Source: Ampullaceana balthica
Lineage: Eukaryota; Mollusca; Gastropoda; Lymnaeidae
Assembly (NCBI GenBank): GCA_944989445.1
Contig: CALYLW010000320.1
Coordinates: forward strand, 427,501 to 491,500
DNA length: 64,000 nucleotides
Direction: 5' to 3'
Of this stretch, positions 23,100 to 36,218 are shown piece by piece. The stretch's first letter is position 1; every line of letters starts with the position of its first letter. The notes below the pieces were generated by a model. It was not told the origin of the DNA. It did no database searches and saw nothing but the letters and a program-made list of their open reading frames with translations. Position numbers and translations under genes: made by a program.

Positions 23100-23310
23100 A
23101 TATAACCCCCTTTCCTGTCCATGACGGTCTATAGGGCATGTGAAGTAGCGTTCACAAGTTTCCATTTAGCCACCACTAACGAGTAAGGGATTGTGTGGCC
23201 AGCACTATGCCCCGGGGGCTTTGCCAGCACCGAGAGTAGAACCCGTGACTCTCTTCTGTCTCGGTTCGGCAGTCCAGCGCGATACCGCTAGACCACCACG
23301 GCCCTATGAA
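23100..23310 (-). mobile_element. tRNA-derived SINE, second copy/subfamily
   Basis: - strand: the head GGGCCGTGGTGGTCTAGCGG contains an A box, and CACGGGTTCTACTCTCGG is a degraded B box. The body has CCCGGGGCATAGTGCTGG and GAAACTTGTGAACGCTACTT. The tail GTCATGGACAGGAAAGGGGG ends in TTATATATA. It is recognisably related to the copy at 18930. Confidence 0.75.
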
Positions 23311-25060
23311 AATTAAAGTATGTTAATCATGAAACTGTTTCAATTATGAAAGCACAAATAAATTATGAAATGCGTTCAAATTTAGCTAATAATTATATAT
23401 AGTTAACAAACAGCTATAATGAAAATCCAAATTAATTTAAAATTTCAAATGAAAAGCAACAATAAGGTACACTTATAGGCAGCCAAAAGGGACTAAAGAC
23501 AGACGGAATATGATGAGGAGACTGTAGAAACACAGATACAGAAAGGGGGTCATGAAAAAAAGGGAGACTTTGACAGAAGGGAGACGATGACGTCAGAGCA
23601 AGAAATCAGCAGACGCTTAACTACGTGGTTGTTTTAACACTAGGCCCGCTACTTTGAGAACCAGCTCCGTCTTTGAGCTTGAGAAACCTCCGCGTTAAAA
23701 AAAATGAATCTGGCCACCACAGCCATGAGCCAAAGATCAAAGCCAAGTTCTGCGGGCGAGTTGTAATTGAGACCAGTTGTGGACCGGACACGTGGAATAA
23801 CATCCTCGCCCTAACCCAGTGAGAACCCCAACACGTTTCCGCCGCTTCTTTGATCAAGCGCTAATCCTAATCTCACTTTGTTATCGGCCTCGGAGCCCAG
23901 AATCGCTCTCCCCCTCCAACTAATTTCAGAAGAGCCGCCACTGAAAATGTGCTTTAAACGGTGACATCGCCCGTCTTACCCTCCCCCTCCCCTCTTTTTA
24001 AACTTGTCGCCATTTTGTTTTCACTCAAAAGATGATTGACCTCGGCTGATGGGGGTAGTGGGGGGGGGCGATCGGCAGAATTCATTGGAAGCAAAATCAA
24101 TTAGGTCGATTGATCCGACGATTTCGGTAAAGCGGACATCTTTGTGTGTGAGAGTAAGCATGAGCCTGCTTCAATTTTGAGAAAACATTTGGGCTTCTAG
24201 GATTTCTTTTAGGGACTTGTGTTTTATTTCCTTAATTTACTTCTTTTTCTATTTTTTTTTATTGATTTTTTTTTCAAAACAGTTTTATATGTTTGAAGCG
24301 TTAGATGCCATGTAAAATGATGTTTTCCTTTCCTTGGCTCATGGTATAAATGTTAGAAAATGTCCAGGATTTTGGTTTCATAATATAATATAAAAACTGC
24401 GACAGATACAAAAATTGTTTTATTAAACATTTTGAAACATTACAAGCTATATATAGAATTTTTTTTTAACAATTTATTTTGAGTCGACTGATGGTTATTT
24501 TTCGCATGTTTTTGTTGTTGCACGTAATTGAACTCGACACTTTATATTTACGTATTATTCTAACCGATGTTTTCGTATTGATCGGCGCTACATAGAAAAA
24601 GGTTCTAACATAACATATTAAATTTTAACCTCTACTTTACCTCCATTCTTATAGAATTTTAAAATTTTCATTTTAAGATAAAGGATAAGATTCATCTGAA
24701 ACCACAATTATACAAAATGCTGCACTATTTAACTAGCTTCTGTAGCCTCGATTTAATTCTGACCCAAACACTAGTCGCGACAATACATATTTGTGCATTA
24801 ACAATTTCCTATTAAACCGAGCAAGGCTGCCTAACAGGTATTACGTTATTTTTTGTACGTCATTATAGCATTCGCGAAACCTAAAAACTCGAATGGATAT
24901 GGAAAGAATAAAAAAGGGCATGTTGAAAGGATGCATACAAAATTAAATTTTAACTTGAAACTACAGCGCAACGACATTCTATACAACTCTCCTATATACC
25001 TATATTTACCGGTACTATAATGTCTATATGTCTATGTAAGAACAACCGCACACAAATCCT
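23311..25060. other. Repeat-poor intergenic DNA
   Basis: 23600-24170 is less AT-rich than average with no recognised element. The 78-codon minus frame at 23621-23857 has no known motif and no splice context I trust. The rest is AT-rich. Confidence 0.4.
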
Positions 25061-25235
25061 CCTATTTCCTGTCTGGCATTCGGTCGTAGAATGGGTTCCC
25101 TGAAGAAACTAGGAAAACCTTCATACTAACAACATTTAAAACACTAATTAAAAGGCAAGACTGAACATCAACAATGCAATAATCTTCTGTATACAATGAG
25201 CGTCTGTAATATGTAAAATGTAACAATAGATAAGA
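25061..25235 (+). mobile_element. LINE C-terminal remnant with 3' tail
   Basis: From 25087, TAG (probably a former Trp codon) is followed by NGFPEETRKTFILTTFKTL and IKRQD-stop at 25162, the standard ending of LINE ORF2. Then comes GCAATAATCTTCTG and GAGCGTCTGTAA, as at 3615, ending in a decayed GATAAG tail. Confidence 0.65.
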
Positions 25236-25690
25236 CGTCCGACAATCGCCGCATCACCTGAAAATTATGAGACTTTTTTTTATTCAGCCAACAAAAAAAA
25301 ACAACAACAACAACAAATGACAAAATTGTCCAACGGGGTGCAACAGTGGTCAGACAAAATTGGACCCAACCCTCTCCCACTATAACAAACTGGATGATGT
25401 CTGCTGACAATAGCAGCTCTCTCGTTTTATAATGTCAGATCGTCAACTTTAAAAAAAATAACTTTAGTATAGCGGAGTGTATTTTGTAAAACAAAGTGTT
25501 GTGCCAAAGATGTGTCAGGTGAAAGATCAGTCTGTTTTATAAAGTATGATATGAACTATTAAAATAATAATGTTTGTGATGCCTTAGATTTAAAAATAAA
25601 TAAAAATTTAAATTGACAATAAACGTTTTAAAATTTTATGATGATTTTTTTTTAAAATGTTGACTGTTTAATGGTGGTAATTTTATAGCT
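25236..25690. other. AT-rich spacer
   Basis: No gene or named repeat seen. The minus-strand 80-codon frame here has no motif. Confidence 0.45.
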
Positions 25691-26435
25691 TTTTTTTTAC
25701 CCCGTTTTTATTAACTCGCTTTCGTTGGTGTGTGTTTGTCCAAGATTTTTTCAAATTTGCCAACGTAAAATTGAACCACTTCTGATGGTCCTAGAGATCT
25801 GAAAATTTTACCACAGATAGATCTTGGATGACAATGCATTGTATCAAATTTTCAGACTGATCAAATGTACCGTTATAAATTATTGAACTTTTAAGTTTAT
25901 CTATAGTCTATATAAAAGCATCTGTACCGTCGGCTTTTGTTGACATGCTAGAGTTCACCCCGTGACCACATCACAATGTTTTTAAAACGTTGGGCGGGCG
26001 CTTGTGAGGTGTTTGGTAAAATAAATAGAGGTAAAAAAAATATTTTAAAAAACCAGGTTGTTATAAGTGGACTAAAAAGAATAAAATAAATAGAAGTAAA
26101 AAAAAGATTTATAAAAACCACGTTTTTACAAGCGGACTAAAAAGAAGAAAATAATTTAAAATTTATTAGTTCAAGTACTTCGATTTAATATAACTAAAAT
26201 TGTGGGGCGGGTGTTTGGTATAAAAATTAAAGATTTCTAATTTACAAGGCAAAAGAGAGATCTATAAGTGAGAGAATGAGTGAACCGCATATGTTAAACC
26301 TTATAAGCACCTGCCCCACGTTTTTAGTTATTTTAAATCGAAGTACTTGAACTAATACGTTTTAAATTATTTTCTTCTTTTTAGTCCACTTATAAAAACG
26401 TGGTTTTTAAAAATCTTTTTTTAACTTCTATTTTT
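25691..26435 (-). repeat. Single inverted copy of the 748-bp fold-back repeat
   Basis: It contains, reversed, the AATGCATTGTCATCCAAGAT and GGACCATCAGAAGTGG stretches of the tandem units at 33290-36215. It also has the fold-back arms around TTAGTTCAAGTACTTCGATT and its complement. It lies 7 kb from the array in opposite orientation. Confidence 0.85.
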
Positions 26436-28085
26436 TTAAAACAATTTTGGATTGGAGGGGGGGGGGCAACTTTATTTACCAATTATGTTTTGATACATGA
26501 GAGGGGGGAAGGGGAGGGCTAACAACACTGTAAAATTTTGTGTCTTTTTCTGGGAAGGGTGGGGGTGGGGCTCCTTCATGAACACCGAGAATTAGACTTC
26601 ATAAGGCGTTTACATAGTTATATAAAAGTAGAATTAGTGTTACTAAGGACTAAAGGCCTCACCTTCGCATTTGCAAAACGCTGCATGCATACGATATAAT
26701 AATAATAACAGATCTTTTTACTTCATAAAAAAACATGGAGGGAAAAAAAGGACCTAGCAGTTCTTTGTGTTCCATGAAAGGCTGTCAGTGGTTCATGATT
26801 ATATAACATGCATCGGAGATTTCACTATAAATAGAAAACTTTTGCGGTAATTATACTGGGAAAACGGCCCCATGCACTAAAATGGATTAAGAACCACTTT
26901 AAAAGACGGTCACGGGCTACTGGGAGAGGAAGGTTTCTTTCACCCTTCACTGGACGTTCGCCCATACGCTTTGTTAGGTAAGTTTATAAACATTTGCACT
27001 CGGCCACTGTGAGTTCGTTTATTGTAATCTTCTTTACGGTACAGTAGGTTGAAACCTGCTTTGCTACATCGAAAATTTATCTGCCCTTTCGCGGAATGGA
27101 GGGAAAAAAATTCTACCGTATGTTTTTTCTAAACGCATACTTTCTTTTAATTTCTTTTCTTAAGAGACATAAAATTGATTGAAGGGGTTTTCATTTCAGG
27201 AACTTTTCGTGGAAGATGAAGGACCGTTGGTGGTCGGTGAAGTGGCGGGCGGGAAGAGTGAAGAGGCGGGGGGAGAGGGGTCGGAGCATTAAATTGGGTT
27301 TATTTTATTTGTCAAACGTAAGGAGGGGGTAACGGGGGGAAGGGGAAGGCTAACGGATGGAGTGATAGCTGGGTGACAGAAAGGATGGATGGACCAGCCC
27401 CCCGACGTGGGAAAAATGGCGTTTGTTTACACATGGCGTCCACACAAAGGGGAGGTAATGCTCTCCAAACAACTCTAGCCTCGTTTTCATGGAGGGAAGA
27501 TTTTCATAATGAGACGCCAATCGCTGCCGAGAGAGTTGCATCGGAGATTTGTTCAGTTCGAGATCATCTTTGAGGTCTTTTCGCTCGACCACAAAAATTA
27601 CTTTACATTACCGTTCCCCACTCCCCACACCCTCAGCTCAGCAGAAATGGCCCTGGGTCACACGCGAATCGTCTGCTCCCTTGTCCACTCTCCCCTCCCC
27701 CGCGTCCTAAACCGATCTCAAATTGTTGATAGTTCCCACGAATACAATTTTACAAATTTCAAACTAAAAAAAAAGGTTTAACGCAAGGGAAACAAAAAAA
27801 AACTGTTATTTTTTTATTTCAGAAATCTGGATAAAATAGAATGCAGACTTGGTTTTTAATGCCTCAAAAAGGGGATTTTTGTTTTTCTATTGAAACGGAA
27901 TTGATTACATTGGGGATGTTTTAAACGAAAAATTATAGGCATTTCTTTTCTTGAGAGGTTGAGTTCTTTCCGTAAAGTAGCGAAGCTCTTTGAACAGATC
28001 GCAAATTTAATAGAAACCAGGAGACATGTGGATGGTTTCCCCAGACGATAGGACAGTTTAAATATATACATATACATACACACAA

Positions 28086-28124
<39 letters not shown>
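26436..28124. other. Intergenic DNA, G-rich stretches then moderate complexity
   Basis: G-runs at 26455-26570 and 27230-27350. 27355-27720 is GC-richer and carries open frames on both strands with no recognised domain. A (TA)n tract at 28090-28121 abuts the Helitron. Confidence 0.4.
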
Positions 28125-28127
<3 letters not shown>

Positions 28128-28847
28128 GGGGCAAGTACCCGGCTTTCCCGGATTTAACAACAACAGCAACAAAAACAACAAAAACAACAACAAAAACAAC
28201 AACAAAACAACAAAAACAAAGCAACGACAAAAACAACTAAAACAACAACAACAAAACAAAATCTACAACAAAAACAACAACAGCAACAACAACAAAGCAA
28301 CAACAACATGAAGGACATTGTCGTCGCAGGGCAATGGATGTGGATAACAACAACAACAACAGCAAAAACAACACAAAAACAACAACAGCAACAGCAACAA
28401 CAACAGCAACAACAACAACAAAAACAAAACAACAACAAAAACAACAAAACAACAACTACAACAACAACAGCAACAACAACAAAGCAACAACAACAAAACA
28501 ACAACTACAACAACAAAAGCAACAACAACAAAGCAACAACAACAAAACCATTATTTTATGGCGAGAGTCGCCTTCTTGTTAATCTCGACACCAAAATGTT
28601 TATTATTTTGCGTCATTATTTTACGTCTTAATTTTCAATAATTTTTATTTTATATAGCTCATATAGGGAAAAAACTACATTTTGGGCCCCCGGGCCCCAG
28701 TATCTTATATATATGGAACGAAACCTGTTTAATAACCTTTCCGGTATAATTTTGTGTACGTGTACCAAATTTCACGTTATTTGGTTGTCTGGATCTTGAG
28801 TTATTTGGGAACAGACAGACAACAAATGCGGCTTATATATATAGAGA
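28125..28847 (-). mobile_element. Complete non-autonomous Helitron, 723 bp
   Basis: On the - strand it begins TCTCTATATATATAAGCCGC after an A, and ends with a hairpin (CCGGGAAAGCCGG) followed by GTACTTGCCCCTAG before a T. That is the A/TC...CTRR/T signature of rolling-circle elements. The middle is a (GTT)n tract (CAA on +, 28155-28547) responsible for Gln/Asn- and Cys/Val-repeat frames. Its 5' end matches the Helitron at 45640-47451. Confidence 0.88.
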
Positions 28848-28861
28848 TATATATTATATAT

Positions 28862-29287
28862 TAGGACTGCGGAAATTAACGATTAATTATTAATCGATAA
28901 ATCGTTAAAAATTAATCCATTGAAGTTAATTTGATCGATTAAAATTCGATTAAAATTTAAGAAAACATTTCCATTTTTTTCCCCTATTTAAGAATAATTT
29001 ATATTTTTGTTACTTACATACGTTCTCCTCGTATTATTATTATTTATTTAGACTTGCATACGTAAACAAAAAGGATTTTCTTCCTTATTTCTTGCATAGC
29101 AGAACGAATGTGTTGTGTTACGTCACAAAATTTGGGAGCCATGGAATTAACCGATTTCGCGAAATAATGAATTGTGACTTAACGGGATCTATTTGTGTGT
29201 TATAAAACTATAATTAATTGAAATTAATCGATTAATTATTATTTTAAAACGATTAATCGAACAATTTTTTAATAAGTGCCAGCCCTA
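28862..29287. mobile_element. hAT-like non-autonomous element with TAGGRCTG ends
   Basis: The ends are TAGGACTGCGG and CCAGCCCTA. The inside is rich in ATTAATCG/CGATTAA motifs. A copy in opposite orientation is at 54258-54676, sharing TTGTGTTACGTCACAAAATT and the CGTTAAGTCACAA-type phrase. Confidence 0.65.
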
Positions 29288-29298
29288 ATATATATATA

Positions 29299-29350
<52 letters not shown>
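29288..29350. repeat. (TA)n microsatellite
   Basis: TA repeats with two TTTA interruptions, adjoining the preceding element. Confidence 0.95.
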
Positions 29351-29439
29351 ATTTTTTTAAGTCAGCTGGTGGAGAGGGGGGGGGTCGATCCTATCAGTTA
29401 TGACCGGGTCAAAAGCCATCTCATTTTAAATACCTGTAG

Positions 29440-29590
29440 GCGCCATAAAACAGCCAATCCTGCCCCACTGAGGACCACATCTCTCCACTGACTATTGACG
29501 AGGTTGAGAAGTTCAGCTCACCTCGGTCAATGTTCATCATCCTGCACATGAAGGTGCGCAGCCGAGTCTACACGTTGGGAAATGTCTGAA
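29440..29590 (+). pseudogene. Possible coding fragment, unrecognised
   Basis: After a TAA, the frame reads SCPTEDHISPLTIDEVEKF, then SSPRSMFIILHMKVRSRV, then YTLGNV and stop: 46 residues with protein-like composition in otherwise AT-rich DNA. No start, no clear splice sites and no known family. It may be a decayed exon or transposon piece. Confidence 0.25.
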
Positions 29591-31779
29591 AAATATTCAA
29601 CGGTGACAAAATCATGTACATGCCCTGTTCATTCGTGCATTTACCTGGTTCTGTGCGCGCAACGGGGAGAAAAACTTCATCGACACAGCCACCAGGTAGT
29701 CTTCCAAGACATCTGGTAACGAACCTACGTGATTCTTGGATCTGTAAAGGAAAGGAAAACTGTATGGCCTTAGGAATATTCTTGTGGAGGCTCTAGCCAT
29801 GAAAGAAAAAAATATTTGCTTTTTGGGAGAGTTGCAATTGTATCCTTTCATTAAAATATTGGTCGTTGAGATATTTTGTTTAGGAATAAGATTATGTTAT
29901 TCTATCGTTAAGATCAATTGATAGAAAATAATTATTTTTCGGATTTAAAAAATGAAAATTGAATCCCTCTCTGACCCCCCCCCCAACAAAAAAAAATTTG
30001 TTTTAAATAAATAGAATCTGAAATAAGAGACGCCATTTTGGAAACAGCTGGATTGAATATAAATAGATGCGACCTTCATGGGCAAACGTTACTCTGCTGT
30101 ATAAATTTTGGAAAGACTCATAGAATTTTATTATACATTTCAATCCATATATTTTCTAGTGACGTCTATTGGACGGAGGAGTCACTATGTGGCCGGATTT
30201 GGTCCACTTCCACTAACATTTCCGGTTCTTTCTTTTCAATGTCTTGCAAAAATAATTCCATTAAAAATATTTTAAAAGCTAATGCTTCATAAATATAATT
30301 TACTTCCCCAAACTTGTAAACTAAAATGTTATTGCTAAATAAACTTCTGGTTTAAAGTGCTCAGGCTTTTTAACTTGACAGAAACGAATGTTATCGCGTG
30401 TAACTCTATCTTTAATTGGTCAGAAACAAATGTTCACTACAGCCGTGAGTTAGTTTTCCTTAGACTGGCGAGATCGCAGGTTCGATACGCATTTCGAAAC
30501 ATTCTTGGACGACACGAAGCCAAACAACGATACCGGAACTTGTGTCGGTTCTCACTGGCCACCATATTTTCATAATCCACTCGTTGTTCCGGTCCACAAG
30601 GAAACGACCAAAATGGCGCCGTTTGCTGTGCATGGGAATAGTAATGTAATTTTATTATTTATTTTTATATGGAAAAGCCACGGTAAAAATATTTGAAAGT
30701 AAAATGTAAATTCTAGTTAAATTCTGTTCTATAATGGTCTTGGTTGAAAAAGATAATTGCTTTGAAGCTAGTATTTCGGCCTTAAAAGGTGTTTCTAAAA
30801 GGATTTAGAAAAAATCTAACATAAAAAAAGAATGTGTTTTGTAAATTATAAGGAGCAGAAATTGAAGAAAGATTCAAAATCTGGAGAATTCAATTCTATG
30901 TATATTTAATGTTGATGTATGTGATTATATTTGCTATAAATATTATGAGTGTAAATTAGTTTTTTTTTATTTGTGTGACTATATTTTTACTTAAAGAATT
31001 AACTTATATATTTGTACTTGTGTACCTTACACATGTGTGTAAATATTTATACTTAACGCATGTGCGTGAATTTGTACATAATGTATGTGCGTAAATGTGG
31101 AGTTTATTTTTACGTTTACAATTATTAGCAATTACTTGCAGTCCGTAATAAATTTATTATAGAAGTAAAAATTGTTTGTATGCTTCTATATTTTTAGTTT
31201 ATCAATGGAAGTTTTTTAATATTTAATAAATAAAATTTTAGATCTAAATTTCTTATTTAACCCCGACGTTATTTTACTACGACGAAGAAATAAAGTAATT
31301 ATAATAAAACCACGTGATCACCAGAACCTTGCCCTTTGACCGCCAGGGGCCTGCAGCTAAAATCTTTAAGAGTTTGAATTCGCATTTCTAATCGTCATTA
31401 TTAACACGAGTTCATTGTGCTTCAAGCTCTCGTTTGAGGACCCCCTGTCCCGTTTTACCTTCCTGTCGTCTGACAGCTCTGCAACCATAACTCTCGAGTT
31501 ACCTGCCCATCATCTTACGGACCAGCTGCAATAACTGGCAAACATTCACCTCAAGTCCCGCCGTCGGTGGCCATGTTTGTTTGAAGATCAGACGATTAGT
31601 TGGGTGATTTCCACATTTCTTCATTCCCACGCCCCTTGCCCGAGCACACGCACACACGAACATATACACGCACATACATGAACGCACACAACACACTCAT
31701 AAGTAGATGTATTTATGCAAAAATGTTCTCAGAACCACACACATACAGTCTAAAAGACACTCAATATCAACACAAAACA
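29591..31779. other. AT-rich intergenic DNA
   Basis: No supported gene. A GCAGGTTCGATACGC phrase at 30476 looks like a SINE B box, but the rest of the head is missing. (AC)-rich text begins near 31648. Confidence 0.4.
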
Positions 31780-31925
31780 CGATTAAAAGAAAAACACTTT
31801 CAACACACGACACCATTAACACACAACACTTTCAACACACAGCACCATTAACACACAACACTTTCAACACACGACACCATTAACACACAACACTTTCAAC
31901 ACACAACACTATCAACGCACCAACA
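31780..31925. repeat. AACAC-rich minisatellite
   Basis: Repeats of CACAACACTTTCAACACAC and GACACCATTAACACA, about three 48-bp double units. Confidence 0.85.
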
Positions 31926-32756
31926 CACACAGCCGCACTCATAAAAAAATTTAAAAAACACCACGCACTAATGTAGGCCTACACTCATTTGGACTGGTCG
32001 ATTTCAAATTATGTCACTATAATATTTAGTTTTTACATCAGTCCAACAGCCATAAACTAGTTTGATGGACTCTATCTACCTCATCATTTTCCCGTACAAA
32101 TATTGTCATACATTTCATACTCCAAAACATTTGACGTTAGTTATGCAAGCAAATTGTCATACTACATAAATATATGAGACCACAATGAAATCATTTTCAT
32201 ATTTCCAAAACTACATCTCCGAAAATCTTAATCTTAAATTTTCACCGCGGGACCCTCACTATTATGTGAACTTTCACCTCAAAACAGATTCGCGGGGTGT
32301 AGACAAAATATCAAGACACACACCTTTTAGGTAACCCATATAACTCCACATAATAAACCACAATAGCACACTGCCATTAATGTCCACGCGTATGCCATCC
32401 TAACATAAGGAGGTCGCTAACACTACGTAGTAAAAAGTTTAAACAAACCGAAGCACTGCAAACACTGGTGACGATGCTCATGCCAAACATAAAATCAGGC
32501 AACAAATACTTCCTTTGACAAAAACCTGGTCACGTAACACCAGTTAACCCTTCGCGATCGGATTAATCACCTGCCAACTGCCTTGTTCCGGCGGCCAAAT
32601 TGGATTTGTGGCTGGTTAATTTTTGGCAGATTTCGTCTTCTCAAACTCAAATGCTTTTTACAAACACGAGATGTCTTTGATTACTTTTAATTTTTCTCGG
32701 GATGACCAACCTTGTCAGGATTAACCTCGTCCGCACTTTGAATAAATAGAAGTAAA
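31926..32756. other. Intergenic DNA
   Basis: No gene, RNA or named repeat recognised. Confidence 0.45.
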
Positions 32757-33258
32757 TAAAACAAACCCGTAAAATCAACGTTTTTGGACTATAAATCCCA
32801 TATATATTGGTCGTAACTAAAAGTATTGATTATTTTCAAACGCGTCAAGCATTTACAGACTGAATCTGTCTTAACTGAACTGTACTTAATAACCCTGGGG
32901 GGGGGCGAGTTCAGCATGACACGTAAAATGTAAACAAAAGCACGCCGGTACTTCGATGGGTCGCCTCAACGCGTCAACTCAAACTTTCACGTGGAAAAAA
33001 ACAATAACAAACAGTGAATTTGAATTACATACGTTATATAAGGATAAACTAAAAATGCATTAATTTAATTACGGTACGTTCGATCCATCTGAAAGTTTGA
33101 TATGATGCATTGTTAGGTGAGACGGTTCCGTGTGCCAAATTTCAGCTCGATCGGATACGGGAAGTGGGTAATTTTTTACTTTTGTTTTTCCGCCCGCCCA
33201 AGACAGAGAGAGATGATGACAGACAGACAGAGACGACGGTGAAGTTAATATAAGGGAT
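32757..33258. mobile_element. Family B repeat, left neighbour of the 748-bp array
   Basis: It starts CCCGTAAAATCAACG, TATAAATCCCATATATATTG and ends GAAGTTAATATAAGGGATA. Same orientation as the copies at 1-420 and 36219-36760. Confidence 0.75.
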
Positions 33259-33289
33259 ATTTAAAAACAGATTCTTAAAAACCACGTTT

Positions 33290-36215
33290 TTATAAGCGGA
33301 CTAATAAATAGAAGTAAAAAAAAAGATTTTTAAAAACCACGTTTTTAGAAGCGGACTAAAAAGAAGAAAATAATTTAAAACTTATTAGTTCAAGTACTTC
33401 GATTTAATATGACTAAAAACGTGGGGCGGGCGCTTATGAGGTTTAAAATATGCGGTTCACTCATTCTCTCACTTATAGATCTCTCTTTTGCCTTCTAAAT
33501 TAGAAATCTTTAATTTTTATACCAAACACCCACCCCACGTTTTTAGTCATATCAAATCGAAGTACTTGAACTAATAAGTTTTAAATTATTTTCTTCTTTT
33601 TAGTCCGCTTCTAAAAACGTGGTTTTTTTAAATATTTTTTTACCTCTATTTATTTTACCAAACACCTCACAAGCGCCCGCCCAACGTTTTAAAAACATTG
33701 TGATGTGGTCACGGGGCGAACTCACAGATGTCAACAAAAGCCGACGGTACAGATGCTTTTATATAGACTATAGATAAACTTAAAAGTTCAATAATTTAAT
33801 GACGGTACATTTAATCGATCTGAAATTTTAATACAATGCATTGTCATCCAAGATCTATCTGTGGTAAAATTTTCAGATCTCTAGGACCATCAGAAGTGGT
33901 TCAATTTTACGTTGGTAGATTTGAAAAAATCTTGGACAATGCCCAACGAAAGCGAGTTAATAAAAACGTGGTAATAAATAGAAGTATAAAAAAGATTTTT
34001 AAAAACCACGTTTTTATAAGCGGACTAAAAAGAAGAAAATAATTTAAAACTTATTAGTTCAAGTACTTCCATTTAATATGACTAAAAATGTGGAGCGGGC
34101 GCTTATGAGGTTTAACATATGCGGTTCACTCATTCTCTCACTTATAGATCTCTCTTTTGCCTTCTAAATTAGAAATCTTTAATTTTTATACCAAACACCC
34201 GCCCCACGTTTTTAGTTATATTAAATCGAAGTACTTGAACTAATAAGTTTTAAATTATTTTCTTCTTTTTAGTCCGCTTGTAAAAACGTGGTTTTTAAAA
34301 ATCATTTTTTTTACTTCTATTTATTTTATTCTTTTTAATCCACTTATAACAACCTGGTTTTTTAAAAATATTTTTTTACCACTATTTATTTTACCAAACA
34401 CCTCACAAGCGCCCGCCCAACGTTTTAAAACATTGTGATGTGGGCACGGGGCGAACTCACAGATGTCAACAAAAGCCGACGGTACAGATGCTTTTATATA
34501 GACTATAGATAAACTTAAAAGTTCAATAATTTATAACGGTACATTTGATCGGTCTGAAATTTTGATACAATGCATTGTCATCCAAGATCTATCTGTGGTA
34601 AAATTTTCAGATCTCTAGGACCATCAGAAGTGGTTCAATTTTACGTTGGCAGATTTGAAAAAATCTTGGACAAACAAACAAACAATGCCCAACGAAAGCG
34701 AGTTAATAAAAACGTGGTAATAAATAGAAGTATAAAAAAGATTTTTAAAAACCACGTTTTTATAAGCGGACTAAAAAGAAGAAAATAATTTAAAACTTAT
34801 TAGTTCAAGTACTTCCATTTAATATGACTAAAAATGTGGAGCGGGCGCTTATGAGGTTTAACATATGCGGTTCACTCATTCTCTCACTTATAGATCTCTC
34901 TTTTGCCTTCTAAATTAGAAATCTTTAATTTTTATACCAAACACCCGCCCCACGTTTTTAGTTATATTAAATCGAAGTACTTGAACTAATAAGTTTTAAA
35001 TTATTTTCTTCTTTTTAGTCCGCTTGTAAAAACGTGGTTTTTAAAAATCATTTTTTTTACTTCTATTTATTTTATTCTTTTTAATCCACTTATAACAACC
35101 TGGTTTTTTAAAAATATTTTTTTACCTCTATTTATTTTACCAAACACCTCACAAGCGCCCGCCCAACGTTTTAAAAACATTGTGATGTGGGTCACGGGGC
35201 GAACTCACAGATGTCAACAAAAGCCGACGGTACAGATGCTTTTATATAGACTATAGATAAACTTAAAAGTTCAATAATTTAATAACGGTACATTTGATCG
35301 ATCTGAAATTTTGATACAATGCATTGTCATCCAAGATCTATCTGTGGTAAAATTTTCAGATCTCTAGGACCATCAGAAGTGGTTCAATTTTACGTTGGCA
35401 GATTTGAAAAAATCTTGGACAAACAAACAAACAATGCCCAACGAAAGCGAGTTAATAAAAACGTGGTAATAAATAGAAGTATAAAAAAGATTTTTAAAAA
35501 CCACGTTTTTATAAGCGGACTAAAAAGAAGAAAATAATTTAAAACTTATTAGTTCAAGTACTTCGATTTAATATGACTAAAAACGTGGGGCGGGCGCTTA
35601 TGAGGTTTAACATATGCGGTTCACTCATTCTCTCACTTATAGATCTCTCTTTTGCCTTCTAAATTAGAAATCTTTAATTTTTATACCAAACACCCGCCCC
35701 ACGTTTTTAGTCATATTAAATCGAAGTACTTGAACTAATAAGTTTTAAATTATTTTCTTCTTTTTAGTCCGCTTGTAAAAACGTGGTTTTTAAAAATCAT
35801 TTTTTTTACTTCTATTTATTTTATTCTTTTTAGTCCACTTATAACAACCTGGTTTTTTAAAAATATTTTTTTACCTCTATTTATTTTACCAAACACCTCA
35901 CAAGCGCCCGCCCAACGTTTTAAAAACATTGTGATGTGGTCACGGGGCGAACTCACAGATGTCAACAAAAGCCGACGGTACAGATGCTTTTATATAGACT
36001 ATAGATAAACTTAAAAGTTCAATAATTTAATAACGGTACATTTGATCGATCTGAAATTTTGATACAATGCATTGTCATCCAAGATCTATCTGTGGTAAAA
36101 TTTTCAGATCTCTAGGACCATCAGAAGTGGTTCAATTTTACGTTGGCAGATTTGAAAAAATCTTGGACAAACAAACAAACAATGCCCAACGAAAGCGAGT
36201 TAATAAAAACGTGGT
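33290..36215. repeat. Four tandem ~748-bp fold-back units
   Basis: TGCATTGTCATCCAAGATCT recurs at about 33837, 34571, 35320 and 36068 (spacing 734, 749, 748). Each repeat has a hairpin with ~110-bp arms: TTATTAGTTCAAGTACTTCG to CTAAAAACGTGGGGCGGG on one side and the complement on the other, around a ~100-bp loop holding GCGGTTCACTCATTCTCTCA. Open frames of 68-72 codons (MHCHPRSICGK...) are copies of the same stretch, not genes. The first unit lacks the CAAACAAACAAA insertion found in the other three. Confidence 0.93.
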
Positions 36216-36218
36216 AAT

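Noticed and set aside
28154..28631. Gln/Asn- and Cys/Val-rich frames on both strands
   Set aside because: Translation of the (CAA)n core of a Helitron.
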